From Temperatibacter marinus (lineage in GTDB: Bacteria; Pseudomonadota; Alphaproteobacteria; Sphingomonadales; Kordiimonadaceae), in NCBI RefSeq assembly GCF_031598375.1, contig NZ_CP123872.1, forward strand, positions 1,717,001 through 1,781,000: a stretch of 64,000 nucleotides of DNA, read 5' to 3'. Shown here in pieces: positions 50,768 through 59,874 of the stretch. Below the pieces are notes generated by a model that was not told where the DNA came from, did not search any database, and saw only the letters and a program-made list of their open reading frames with translations. How positions within the stretch are numbered: the stretch's first letter is position 1; each line of letters opens with the position of its first letter. Position numbers and translations under genes: made by a program.

Positions 50768-53032
50768 ATGAGGGATACGATAAAAGAGACGATTGCGAAA
50801 GCATCTGTATCGACAGCTATGCTTTTAACTTTGGCTGTTACTGGCGCTCATGGTGCAATCGCACAGGACAGTGACGAAAAGAAAAAAGGATCTGCAGCCA
50901 GCATTCTGGAAGAAATTGAAGTTTATGGAACAAAGAGATCATCTGCAGAGAAAGCGCAAGATGTTGCAGCTCAAATCTCAGCATATGGATCTGATAAACT
51001 TGAAGCGATGAAAGTGGTACGCCTGACAGACTTAAGTATGTCTACGCCTTCAGTAACACTTGATGATATTGGGACCGTTCCAGGGACTGCGAATTACTCA
51101 ATCCGTGGCATGGGGGTTAACAGCTCTATCCCCACAGTCGAGCCCTCAGTTGCTCTTTTTGTGAACGGCGCTTATGTGGGTGCAGGTCAAGGCGCAATCC
51201 TGTCCATGGTTGATATGGAATCGGTTGAAATCCATAAAGGACCTCAAGGAGTTCTTTTCGGTCGGAACGTGACGGGTGGGGCGCTACTCCTTAGAACAGC
51301 GCGTCCAACAGATGATTTCTCTGTTAAAGGGAGTTTTGGCCTTGAAACAGGGTTGATGAAAACAACTCGTTTTGCTGTGTCCGGCGCTTTGTCAGATAGC
51401 TTGTCAGCGCGCATGGCTTTTTACATGAATGATGATAATGGGTATTTTAATAATGATACTCTAGGTTTTGATATAGGCCGTGAATTTACATGGGTGATGC
51501 GTCCAACAATCACATTTAAACCCAGTGATGACTTTGACCTTACTGTCATCTATGAGCATGGTGAAACAGAAGGCGACGGCCCAGTAGATCAATTCGCTCA
51601 GGGCGGCAATACACGAGAGCCGTTTGATACGCTTACGACACGCCAGGATTTTGCAGGTAAGATTGATCTTAGATGGGATCAACTGACAGTCGAAGCCAAC
51701 ATGGCAATCGGCGAAGGGACACTGACAAACATATTCTCATACCGTGAAGTGGATCAAGATTCCCGTAGTGACATTGATGGATCTCACTTGTGGCTGTTTC
51801 ACTCTACATCAGGTAATGACTCGGATATTCTTTCTAATGAGCTTCGCTATAACACAAGGGTGAATGATACCTGGGAAGTCACAGCGGGTGTCTACTACTC
51901 AACAAGTGACTTAGACTATGATGAAGGTCGATCTTTGTTCCAGGATGCTTCCCTGAATTTCTTTGCTAGAATTGGCGCTATTCCTCGGGTTGAATACGGC
52001 GGTGGCGGTGTTCAGTCTGCCAAAAACTGGGGTATCTTTGTTAATAACTATGTTGATGTGAACGAAGATCTGACATTACAATTCGGTGGACGCTACAGTT
52101 GGAATGAAAAAGAAGGTGTTCTCAATCCTTTGACGACCTGTACCTTTGATTACACATGTTTCGTAGACATTGATTTGACATTCAAGTCAGACAATTTCTC
52201 CCCTAAAATTGGCTTGGACTATGACCTGTCTGATACAGCCAAAGTCTATACTCATTGGTCTCGGAGCTACCGAGCGGGTGGGTTCAATTTCCGGATGCCT
52301 CTTTCGCTGGTCCAGTCTAAACTCGCAGCAGGGCAGGATCTCGCCTTTGATGATGAGCGTGTTGACAATTTTGAGGTTGGATTTAAGTCTGACCTAATGG
52401 ATCGTAAGCTTCGCCTGAACGGCGCAATCTATGTTAATTACCTCAGTGACATGCAGCGGGAAATTAACCTTCCAGATCCAAACGGCGGTGTTCTTCAAGA
52501 TATCGAGAATACAGGGGATGCCCGCATCCTTGGTCTTGAATTTGATGCCATCGCTTTGGTTGGTGAGAATACAGCGCTGAATTTTGGTATCGGTTACATA
52601 GACGGGAAGTATACGGATATTATTTATGATCTAACAGGTGACGGCGTTGTAACAGATGCTGACCTTGATCTTGATATCCCACGTCTTGCAAAATGGACTC
52701 TGACAGCTGGAATTACACATGACGTTAATGTTGCAGATTATGGTGTTTTGACTTTGCGCGGGGAATATTCCTATCGCTCTAAGTCGGCTTATACAGACAA
52801 TAATGCGGGGCTCTTTAATTCATATTCAATGATGAATGCGAGCGTTGATTTCGCTCCGAATGACGCAAACTGGAAAGTGTCTCTCTATGCCAAGAACTTG
52901 ACAGACGAATCTGTTTTAGGCGGCATGACAGTGCTACCATTTGCAATTCCAGCCTTGGGACTTGATTACCCATACTTTGCTCCAATGGGCAAAGGACGCC
53001 GCTATGGTGCAGAAATCAGCTACTCCTTCTAA
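50768..53032 (+). CDS. TonB-dependent outer membrane receptor
   Basis: 754-residue outer-membrane beta-barrel for TonB-energised uptake. Signal peptide (about 1-33), TonB-box-like IEEIEVYGTKR region, plug domain (about 45-165; NYSIRGMGVNSSIPTVEPSV, VEIHKGPQGVLFGRNVTGGA), then a barrel of about 22 strands ending in GRRYGAEISYSF with the expected C-terminal Phe. The start ATG at 50768 is fixed by AGGAGG seven bases upstream; an earlier in-frame ATG at 50729 lies before that site. Substrate unknown; iron or aromatic/complex organic compounds are both possible. Confidence 0.93.
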   Translation: MRDTIKETIAKASVSTAMLLTLAVTGAHGAIAQDSDEKKKGSAASILEEIEVYGTKRSSAEKAQDVAAQISAYGSDKLEAMKVVRLTDLSMSTPSVTLDDIGTVPGTANYSIRGMGVNSSIPTVEPSVALFVNGAYVGAGQGAILSMVDMESVEIHKGPQGVLFGRNVTGGALLLRTARPTDDFSVKGSFGLETGLMKTTRFAVSGALSDSLSARMAFYMNDDNGYFNNDTLGFDIGREFTWVMRPTITFKPSDDFDLTVIYEHGETEGDGPVDQFAQGGNTREPFDTLTTRQDFAGKIDLRWDQLTVEANMAIGEGTLTNIFSYREVDQDSRSDIDGSHLWLFHSTSGNDSDILSNELRYNTRVNDTWEVTAGVYYSTSDLDYDEGRSLFQDASLNFFARIGAIPRVEYGGGGVQSAKNWGIFVNNYVDVNEDLTLQFGGRYSWNEKEGVLNPLTTCTFDYTCFVDIDLTFKSDNFSPKIGLDYDLSDTAKVYTHWSRSYRAGGFNFRMPLSLVQSKLAAGQDLAFDDERVDNFEVGFKSDLMDRKLRLNGAIYVNYLSDMQREINLPDPNGGVLQDIENTGDARILGLEFDAIALVGENTALNFGIGYIDGKYTDIIYDLTGDGVVTDADLDLDIPRLAKWTLTAGITHDVNVADYGVLTLRGEYSYRSKSAYTDNNAGLFNSYSMMNASVDFAPNDANWKVSLYAKNLTDESVLGGMTVLPFAIPALGLDYPYFAPMGKGRRYGAEISYSF

Positions 53033-53055
53033 AAAGAAGAGCAGCCTTATAAAAG

Positions 53056-53084
53056 AAGGGCGGTCTTTTGGGCCGCCCTTTTTC
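53056..53084 (+). terminator. Intrinsic terminator after first TonB receptor
   Basis: Perfect 8-bp stem AAGGGCGG (53056-53063) / CCGCCCTT (53073-53080) followed by a T run. Ends the receptor gene ahead of the convergent TetR-family gene. Confidence 0.9.
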
Positions 53085-53113
53085 GTCTATAAAGAAAGCA
53101 TTCTAGGCTCGTA

Positions 53114-53710
53114 TTATTTTAACCCCTTGAGGCCATTCAAGAATATATTGGCTATCATATCAGCAAGATCATCAGACGTCATAGGCCCCCCCGGCTTGAA
53201 CCAGATATAGGTCCAATTCATCATGCCCAGCATCAGCATAGAGACAACAGTTTTACCCTTATGGGCTTCTAAGGGGGCCGGAGAGAGGTCATGGGCCAAG
53301 TCGGCAAACACTTGAACAACACTATTTTGTATGGAAACAACTTCTTCTTTTTGCCCTGCAGATAAATTAGAGAGTTCATTGATCAGGAGATGATGTTCAG
53401 CAACCGTATCCTGATAAATCTTTAAATAACGCCGAATGATGCGTTTCAGTTTTTTTTCAGCAGGAAGCGTATCGGCCAGTACCTCCTGAGCAAGTTTATC
53501 AAGCTCTTTCACGTGATCAATCATACTATGATAGAGAATGTCCTGCTTCGAAGAAAAATAATGATAGATGAGCGATTTAGACATGTCGCATTGTGCTGCG
53601 ATCGTATTCACAGAAGCTTTATGATAGCCTTCATCTGCAAAAACCTTTGCAGCCGTGCGAAGGATCTTTTCTTTTCTCTCATCGTAATTTGCGGCTTGCG
53701 GTCGTGCCAT
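53114..53710 (-). CDS. TetR/AcrR-family transcriptional regulator
   Basis: 198 residues. N-terminal TetR HTH (about 10-55: DERKEKILRTAAKVFADEGY, KASVNTIAAQCDMSKSLIYH, YYFSSK-type YHYFSSKQDILYHS) and a helical ligand domain. It is divergent from the PaaZ-like gene and a palindrome TGACCGGTCA at 53798-53807 lies in between; PaaR-type regulators of phenylacetate degradation recognise similar sequences. Role in controlling the neighbouring gene is inferred. Confidence 0.92.
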   Translation of the reverse strand: MARPQAANYDERKEKILRTAAKVFADEGYHKASVNTIAAQCDMSKSLIYHYFSSKQDILYHSMIDHVKELDKLAQEVLADTLPAEKKLKRIIRRYLKIYQDTVAEHHLLINELSNLSAGQKEEVVSIQNSVVQVFADLAHDLSPAPLEAHKGKTVVSMLMLGMMNWTYIWFKPGGPMTSDDLADMIANIFLNGLKGLK

Positions 53711-53797
53711 AATTCTATCCCTTTTACCCTTCCTAGATATGGAGGAACTCGCTCAAGAATCCCCTTTGGAATACCCTATAAAATATAATTCATTGAC

Positions 53798-53807
53798 TGA
53801 CCGGTCA
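53798..53807. promoter_or_regulatory. TetR-type operator in the TetR/paaZ divergent region
   Basis: Perfect palindrome TGACCGGTCA within GACTGACCGGTCAATTAA. It lies midway in the 137-base gap between divergent genes. A wider 7-bp inverted repeat AATACCC (53770-53776) / GGGTATT (53814-53820) flanks it. Binding by the adjacent TetR protein is inferred. Confidence 0.6.
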
Positions 53808-53847
53808 ATTAATGGGTATTCTCTGAGTGTAGTAAGGGAGATATTTT

Positions 53848-55875
53848 ATGAATTTGTCAAGTTTCGCATACGGAAAATGGATTTCACCAGAGACACAGGG
53901 CACTGCAATTAAAGATGCGTCGACAGGGGAAGTTCTTGCAACTGTCTCAAGTGATGGACTTGATTTTAAGGCAATGCTCGAATTTGGTCGAGAGCACGGC
54001 GGTCCTGCGTTGCAACAGATGACCTTTCATGAAAGAGCTCTTCTTTTGAAAGAACTTGCCCTTTACCTATCAAAATTTAAGGATGAGCTTTACGATATCT
54101 CTTATCAAACCGGCGCGACAAAAGCTGATACTTGGATTGATGTGGATGGCGGCATTCAGACCTTTTTTGTTTATTCTTCAAAAGGGCGCCGTGAGCTCCC
54201 AAACCAGCCGTGGTATGTTGACGGCGATGTGGAACAGCTCTCCCGGAACGGTAGCTTTATTGGGCAACATATCATGGTGCCTCGTCGCGGCGTTGCTTTG
54301 CATATTGACGCATATAATTTCCCTGTTTGGGGGATGATGGAAAAGCTTGCACCAACACTTTTGGCAGGGATGCCCGCTATTGTGAAGCCGGCTTCAAGTA
54401 CAGCTCAGCTAACTGAGCAAGCTGTAAAAAGAATGATCGAAAGCGGTATTCTACCTGAGGGCGCTTTGCAGCTTATAAGCGGCCGTACAGGGGATTTGTT
54501 TGATCACCTGACCTGTCAAGATATCGTGACCTTCACAGGATCAGCTGCGACGGCTCACTATCTGCAAAATCACCCTGCTATCATTAAAAATGCTGTTCCT
54601 TTTGTAGCAGAGTGCGATAGTTTAAATTGTTCAATTCTGGGACCAGATGCTGTTGAAGGCTCTGAGGAATTCGATTTATTTGTGAAAGAAGTGGCGAGAG
54701 AAGTTACAACTAAGGCCGGCCAGAAATGTACTGCAATCAGGCGATCGATTGTCCCAAGAGGACAAGTTGAGGCTGTAAAGAAGGCGTTAGTGGATCGCTT
54801 GAAGAAAGTCACGGTCGGTGACCCCCGTGCAGAGGGGGTGCGTATGGGACCTTTGGCCTCCCTTGCACAACGGCAAGAGGTTGTTGAACGAGTGGCGGAG
54901 CTATCGAAAGAAGCTGAGATTGTTCTTGATGGGACGAAGCCGTTTGATGTGGTTGGTGCACACTTTGATAGCGGGGCTTTTGTAGGGCCTACAGTTTTGT
55001 GTTGTGATCAACCGCTTCAGTCAGGATTGATTCATGAGGTTGAAGCTTTTGGGCCTGTCACCACATTAATGCCTTATGACAGTTTGGACGAGGCAATTGA
55101 ACTTGCCAATAAAGGAGAGGGTTCTCTTGTTGCTTCTCTCTTTACTTTTGATCCAGAGGTTGTTTTTAAAGTGACCATGGGTGTGGGCGCTTACCATGGG
55201 CGTTTAGTCGTGCTTGATCGTACCTCCGCTGGAGAAAGTACCGGACATGGTTCGCCGCTTCCTCATATGAAACACGGTGGTCCTGGGCGCGCTGGCGGCG
55301 GCGAAGAACAAGGGGGAATTCGTGCAGTAAAACACTACCTTCAACGCGTGGCAATCCAAGGGTCTCCCGATGTATTGACAACAGTTACAAACAGGTGGGC
55401 TGGCGGTACGGCAAATACAATGGATGCGCATCCCTTCCGTAAATCATTTGATGAAATAAAAATTGGTGACGCTTTATACACCAAACCGAGAGTTGTCACT
55501 CTTGAGGATGTTGAACATTTCGCAAATTTCACAGGCGATACTTTTTATGCACATATGGATGAGGAAGCTGCAACGGCCAATCCAATCTTCGGGGGCCGAG
55601 TGGCTCACGGCTACCTGCTTCTTTCATTTGCGGCTGGATTATTTGTAGATCCTGCCCCAGGCCCTGTTCTTGCTAATGTTGGGCTAGAGAACCTAAGATT
55701 TACAAAACCAGTTTACCCTGGCGACACAATGTATGTTCGCCTTGTTTGTATGCAGAGAACAGCTCGAGAAAATGAAGACTTCGGGGAAGTGCGCTGGGAT
55801 GTTACTGTAACAAATCAGGACGACGAAGAGTGTGCGAACTATGAGTTGCTGACTCACAACACCCGTGTTCAATAA
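53848..55875 (+). CDS. paaZ: PaaZ-like bifunctional aldehyde dehydrogenase / enoyl-CoA hydratase
   Basis: 675 residues, same two-domain order as PaaZ. The N-terminal aldehyde dehydrogenase domain (about 1-520) has YNFPVWGMMEKLAPTLLAGM, FTGSAATAHYL, the FVAECDSLN Glu and the TKAGQKCTAIRR Cys. The C-terminal MaoC/(R)-hydratase domain (about 530-675) has FTGDTFYAHMDEEAA and GRVAHGYLLLSFAAGLFV. In phenylacetate catabolism it opens the oxepin-CoA ring and oxidises the resulting semialdehyde. No other paa gene is adjacent, so substrate may differ. Strong GGGAG ribosome site. Confidence 0.9.
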   Translation: MNLSSFAYGKWISPETQGTAIKDASTGEVLATVSSDGLDFKAMLEFGREHGGPALQQMTFHERALLLKELALYLSKFKDELYDISYQTGATKADTWIDVDGGIQTFFVYSSKGRRELPNQPWYVDGDVEQLSRNGSFIGQHIMVPRRGVALHIDAYNFPVWGMMEKLAPTLLAGMPAIVKPASSTAQLTEQAVKRMIESGILPEGALQLISGRTGDLFDHLTCQDIVTFTGSAATAHYLQNHPAIIKNAVPFVAECDSLNCSILGPDAVEGSEEFDLFVKEVAREVTTKAGQKCTAIRRSIVPRGQVEAVKKALVDRLKKVTVGDPRAEGVRMGPLASLAQRQEVVERVAELSKEAEIVLDGTKPFDVVGAHFDSGAFVGPTVLCCDQPLQSGLIHEVEAFGPVTTLMPYDSLDEAIELANKGEGSLVASLFTFDPEVVFKVTMGVGAYHGRLVVLDRTSAGESTGHGSPLPHMKHGGPGRAGGGEEQGGIRAVKHYLQRVAIQGSPDVLTTVTNRWAGGTANTMDAHPFRKSFDEIKIGDALYTKPRVVTLEDVEHFANFTGDTFYAHMDEEAATANPIFGGRVAHGYLLLSFAAGLFVDPAPGPVLANVGLENLRFTKPVYPGDTMYVRLVCMQRTARENEDFGEVRWDVTVTNQDDEECANYELLTHNTRVQ

Positions 55876-56071
55876 ACGAAAGATAGCGACAAAATTGAAA
55901 CTATTTCACTAAAGTAGGGTATTAATATCGCTATAGTGATCTATTTGTCACAAGCAGGAAGCTTTTCCCTTTTTTGTAGGGATATCATGATAAATTGAAT
56001 ATATTTTTTTAGTTTCTTCGAGCATTCTTTTGCCAGATTACGGTGTGTAATCAAAACTTAAGGAAGAAAAA

Positions 56072-58447
56072 ATGAAAAAAAATATGCAAATGATGCTTAA
56101 ATCAGCTTCAGCGATAGCTTTATTAGCTCACAGCGTACCTTTGATTGTCTCTGCCCAAGAGGAGCAATCTCTTGAAGAAATTACTGTAACAGCCACAAAA
56201 AGGGCCTCATCGATCAAAGATGTTCCATTCTCCATTAACGCGCAAACAGCGAATGACATTCGCCGTTCAGGAGCACAATCTCTCGAAGATCTTTCTCGAA
56301 ATGTTGCGGGCTTGATGATCCAAAACTTGGGCCCTGGCCAAAGCCAAGTGGCTATTCGCGGTGTTTCTGCGGGTCAAGTTGTGCGCGACCAACCAGGCGT
56401 TAAAGAGCAAGTGGGTGTCTATCTTGATGAAAGCGTAATTTCTCTCTCTCTTTTTACACCAGATCTTGATTTTTATGATCTCAACAGAGTTGAAACATTG
56501 CGCGGCCCGCAAGGGACACTGTTTGGCTCAGGATCTATTGGCGGGACACTAAGATATATCACCAATCAGCCTTTATTGAATACAACAGAAGGAAGCATGG
56601 AAGTTGACATCAACAACATGAAGGATGGTGAAACGGGCGGGCATATTAAAGCGATGGCAAACTTGCCTCTGTCAGATAAAGCGGCGGTAAGACTCGTGGC
56701 TTATCATACCGAATATGCAGGCTATATCGATGCCATTCTTAATAAAAAAGGGGCGCGTAATAAAGACGTGAATGATGGCACAAGAACTGGCCTGAGAATG
56801 GCAATGAAGTTCGAAGCTTCTGAGGCGGTTTCTGTAACCCCGCGTGTTATTTATCAGAAGATAGATATGAATGGCTTTAACCGTCAGGAAGTCTTTAATC
56901 TCTATGCTAATGAATATACAACGCCTGCTTATGAGTATAAAGAACGCGAGCAGTTTAGAAAGTTGGAAGAAAAATTTGAAGATGAGACACTGATTGCGGA
57001 TTTGCTCGTCGAAGCGGAATTCGATGGCTTTGATCTGACCTCTATCTCTAGCTATACGGACCGCAGCATTCTTGTAAGCCGTGATGCTTCTGGTTTAACG
57101 GGGTCTGTCTCTATCGACCTTGGTTTCCCTGCTGCGGGCGTTCGCCTGCCTTCGAATTTAAGGGATACAACAGAATTAGAGCAATTTACTCAAGAGATCA
57201 GATTATCTTCGAACGATGATGGACCTCTTCAGTGGATCGTGGGCGGCTATTATGCCAATACAGATCGCTTTTATGAGCAATACTTGCCTACGCCAGGGTA
57301 TGATGCTGTGACCGATGCCACCTTAGGGGCTGGAACATCTGCAGGAGCAGGCGCAGGAGTAGCCCCCGCAGATTCACCGTATTTCTCACAACTTCCATAC
57401 TCCTTAGAGCAGTTTGCCGGGTTTGGTGAGTTGACATATGATATGAATGACAAATTGCAGCTGACAGCTGGGGCGCGTTATTATGATTATAGCGAAGAAC
57501 GCACGGCTACCATTGTTGGATTATTTGGGAGTGGCATTGTTGATCAAGAAGATCCAACAACGTCGAATGGATTAACAACACGCTTCATGGCCAGTTATGA
57601 TATGAATGAAGATGTAACGTTAAATGCTCAAATCTCTAAAGGATTCCGTCTTGGCGGCGTTAATGATCCCCTTAATGTCGGTTTATGTGATGCAAGCGAT
57701 TTGGATACTTTCGGTAATTTCCAAGCCTATGACGACGAAACTATGTGGAACTATGAAGCTGGTGTGAAAGTAAATAAAGGGTCTTTCTCATTTAACGCAG
57801 CTGCATACTATAATAAGATCAACAACCTTCAGGTCACACTGGATGCAGGATCTTGTTCCTCACGCGTGGTCTTTAACGTTGAAGATGCCACAACAAAAGG
57901 TATCGAAGCAGAGTTTAAAGCCGTTGTGTCTGACAACTTAGATGTAACTTTTGCCGGAAGTATTGTGGATGCTAAATTTGGCTCTGACGTCTATGCGGGT
58001 GGAAGTTTGATCATTGCTGATGAAGATCGTTTACCTTCAGTCCCGAAAGTAAATCTTGGGGCAACCTTCTATCTTCATTTCCCGGTAGACTATTTTGGGG
58101 GCAGTGAGCTGTTTATGACAAGTACGCTTCAGCATCGTGGGTCCGTCTATACACAGCCTGCGGATCAGCGGAACGGTGGTATAGCTACCTTTAACCATGG
58201 TCTAGCTTTTGCTGGTATGGATGGTAGCGAGTCTACAACGCTTGACTTGTTGCTTGGATCATACACGACGATCAATGTTTCTGTTGGAATTGCGACGGAA
58301 GAGTGGGAGCTTGTGGGGTATGTGAAAAACCTAACTGATACGAATGTTAATCTTTCCTTTGATCGGGAAAGAGGTGGTCGTGCTCGGCTTGGATACCGCA
58401 CCAACGAGCCTGCAACAGCTGGTATTACCTATCGTCGTAAATTCTAA
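56072..58447 (+). CDS. TonB-dependent outer membrane receptor
   Basis: 791-residue receptor distinct from the one at 50768. Signal peptide (about 1-28), TonB-box-like LEEITVTATKRASSIKDVPF, plug (about 35-170; SQVAIRGVSAGQVVRDQPGV, LNRVETLRGPQGTLFGSGSI), then the barrel, ending GITYRRKF with the terminal Phe. The plug and TonB box place it in the group often linked to complex organic uptake (not obviously siderophore). It follows paaZ by about 200 bases with an AAGGAAG ribosome site; sharing of a transcript is unsure. Terminator follows at 58466-58490. Confidence 0.93.
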   Translation: MKKNMQMMLKSASAIALLAHSVPLIVSAQEEQSLEEITVTATKRASSIKDVPFSINAQTANDIRRSGAQSLEDLSRNVAGLMIQNLGPGQSQVAIRGVSAGQVVRDQPGVKEQVGVYLDESVISLSLFTPDLDFYDLNRVETLRGPQGTLFGSGSIGGTLRYITNQPLLNTTEGSMEVDINNMKDGETGGHIKAMANLPLSDKAAVRLVAYHTEYAGYIDAILNKKGARNKDVNDGTRTGLRMAMKFEASEAVSVTPRVIYQKIDMNGFNRQEVFNLYANEYTTPAYEYKEREQFRKLEEKFEDETLIADLLVEAEFDGFDLTSISSYTDRSILVSRDASGLTGSVSIDLGFPAAGVRLPSNLRDTTELEQFTQEIRLSSNDDGPLQWIVGGYYANTDRFYEQYLPTPGYDAVTDATLGAGTSAGAGAGVAPADSPYFSQLPYSLEQFAGFGELTYDMNDKLQLTAGARYYDYSEERTATIVGLFGSGIVDQEDPTTSNGLTTRFMASYDMNEDVTLNAQISKGFRLGGVNDPLNVGLCDASDLDTFGNFQAYDDETMWNYEAGVKVNKGSFSFNAAAYYNKINNLQVTLDAGSCSSRVVFNVEDATTKGIEAEFKAVVSDNLDVTFAGSIVDAKFGSDVYAGGSLIIADEDRLPSVPKVNLGATFYLHFPVDYFGGSELFMTSTLQHRGSVYTQPADQRNGGIATFNHGLAFAGMDGSESTTLDLLLGSYTTINVSVGIATEEWELVGYVKNLTDTNVNLSFDRERGGRARLGYRTNEPATAGITYRRKF

Positions 58448-58465
58448 GGCGTGGTTTAATCTCAG

Positions 58466-58490
58466 AAAGGGCGGCTTTTTGCCGCCCTTT
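58466..58490. terminator. Bidirectional intrinsic terminator
   Basis: Perfect 10-bp stem AAAGGGCGGC (58466-58475) / GCCGCCCTTT (58481-58490) with a 5-base loop, T-rich on the plus strand. Between the convergent TonB receptor and the PhoD-like phosphatase. Confidence 0.9.
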
Positions 58491-58504
58491 TTATATTCTT
58501 CTTG

Positions 58505-59647
58505 TTAATCGGCATTCACAGTCATACTTCTCACTGTTTTTCCCTGAACATCTTTTATATCAACAGACACAGTCATGGCGTCCCAATCAATGGACAGGAG
58601 ACCAAAGTTCACGGGCCCATATAAAGTCCCAATCTGATGCTCTTTGTCCCATTCCTCCTGAATAGAGGTGAAACTATTGTATGATTTATTCAGGGAACTG
58701 GCTGTGACCTCAATCAAGGGTTTTTTCATGCCTGACGTCTTTTGGTATAGGCCGGCTACATGACGGTCGCCGGTAATAAGAAAAGTTCGGCCAGTCTTTA
58801 TAGTATTGAGTGTTTCATATAGTTTTTTTCGCTCAAGAGGCATTGTCCGCCATGATTCCCAGCCATGCGAATTTGCGATAACTTGAATGGTTGAGACGAT
58901 AATCCTGACATCTGCAGGCTTTTCAAGTTGGCGCTCAAACCAAGCCCATTGCTGATCGCCTAGCATAGTTTGATCAGGATCTTGACTTGGCACATACCGT
59001 TCTTTGCCAGGGCCAGGATTTTTAGCGTGCGTTAAGGGGCTTCTGAAATATCGGGTATCGAGCATAATGACCTGAACCTTTTTGCCGTCCTCTCCAAAAG
59101 TTTTTGAGTAATAAACACCTTCTCTCTCTCTGACTTTATGTGTTTGGGATACATTGAAAAAGTCGAGCATCTTATCTTTAGCAAGTTTTTTGAGTGGATA
59201 TTCACTCCCTGCGTCATCTTTGCCAAAATCATGATCATCAAATGTTGCCATCATCGGAACCTGAGCCGCTACTTTTGAAAAAAGTTTATTTTCAGCCAGT
59301 TTTCCATAAGCAAAATCGAAATCTGAAGGTTTTGGGTCTGTAATCCACTTATCATTATTTATGTCAACATAGACATTGTCACCTGTGAAAAGAAAAAGGT
59401 CAGGCTTTGCTTCGTAAATTGACTGCCAGATTGGCATGGGCGATTCTTCATCATTGCAAGACCCGAAAGCAATCCGGCTAAGGTTTTGAGACTTCTTAGG
59501 CCATGGGGCCATTTTTGGCGTTTTAAAAGGAAAGGAAGGCCCACCCATTTGATTTTCAGACTCAGCATTCACTTGATAAGCTGGGAAGGTGATCATAGTG
59601 AGTGAGAGAGAAAAGAGAAAAATAGCTGGGATCATACTGCGCGTCAT
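58505..59647 (-). CDS. PhoD-like phosphatase/metallophosphoesterase
   Basis: 380-residue exported alkaline-phosphatase-D-type metallophosphatase. Signal peptide (about 1-28). The metal site shows IAFGSCNDEESPMPIW, FLFTGDNVYVDIN (first Asp/Asn), MATFDDHDFG (the DDHD motif of PhoD), IMLDTRYFRSP, and FLITGDRHVAGL for the last His cluster. Expected to act on phosphate mono- or diesters in the periplasm. It may be phosphate-regulated, but I see no clear Pho box. AGGA lies about 10 bases ahead of the ATG. Confidence 0.9.
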   Translation of the reverse strand: MTRSMIPAIFLFSLSLTMITFPAYQVNAESENQMGGPSFPFKTPKMAPWPKKSQNLSRIAFGSCNDEESPMPIWQSIYEAKPDLFLFTGDNVYVDINNDKWITDPKPSDFDFAYGKLAENKLFSKVAAQVPMMATFDDHDFGKDDAGSEYPLKKLAKDKMLDFFNVSQTHKVREREGVYYSKTFGEDGKKVQVIMLDTRYFRSPLTHAKNPGPGKERYVPSQDPDQTMLGDQQWAWFERQLEKPADVRIIVSTIQVIANSHGWESWRTMPLERKKLYETLNTIKTGRTFLITGDRHVAGLYQKTSGMKKPLIEVTASSLNKSYNSFTSIQEEWDKEHQIGTLYGPVNFGLLSIDWDAMTVSVDIKDVQGKTVRSMTVNAD

Positions 59648-59874
59648 AGAAAATGTTCCTGTACTGTGTTACATGGGCTGTGGGTTTCTTAGCTTACATT
59701 GGTGATTTAATGCGTCAAAAGTCAAGGTAAGTTGTTTACCAAATATTCAGACCCTATCTCTATTATAGAGTATAGCTTTTCTTTTTGCAGGTTTTCTGCT
59801 AAACGGACGCACTTTATTAATTTTGACCAATTAGGGAACCCTGACCTGCACTCAGGGGCTGAAAGAGAACTAAA

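Noticed and set aside
59757-59857. Small palindromes CTCTATTATAGAG and CCCTGA/TCAGGG upstream of the U32 gene
   Set aside because: Short and unsupported by promoter context; likely chance or minor leader structure.
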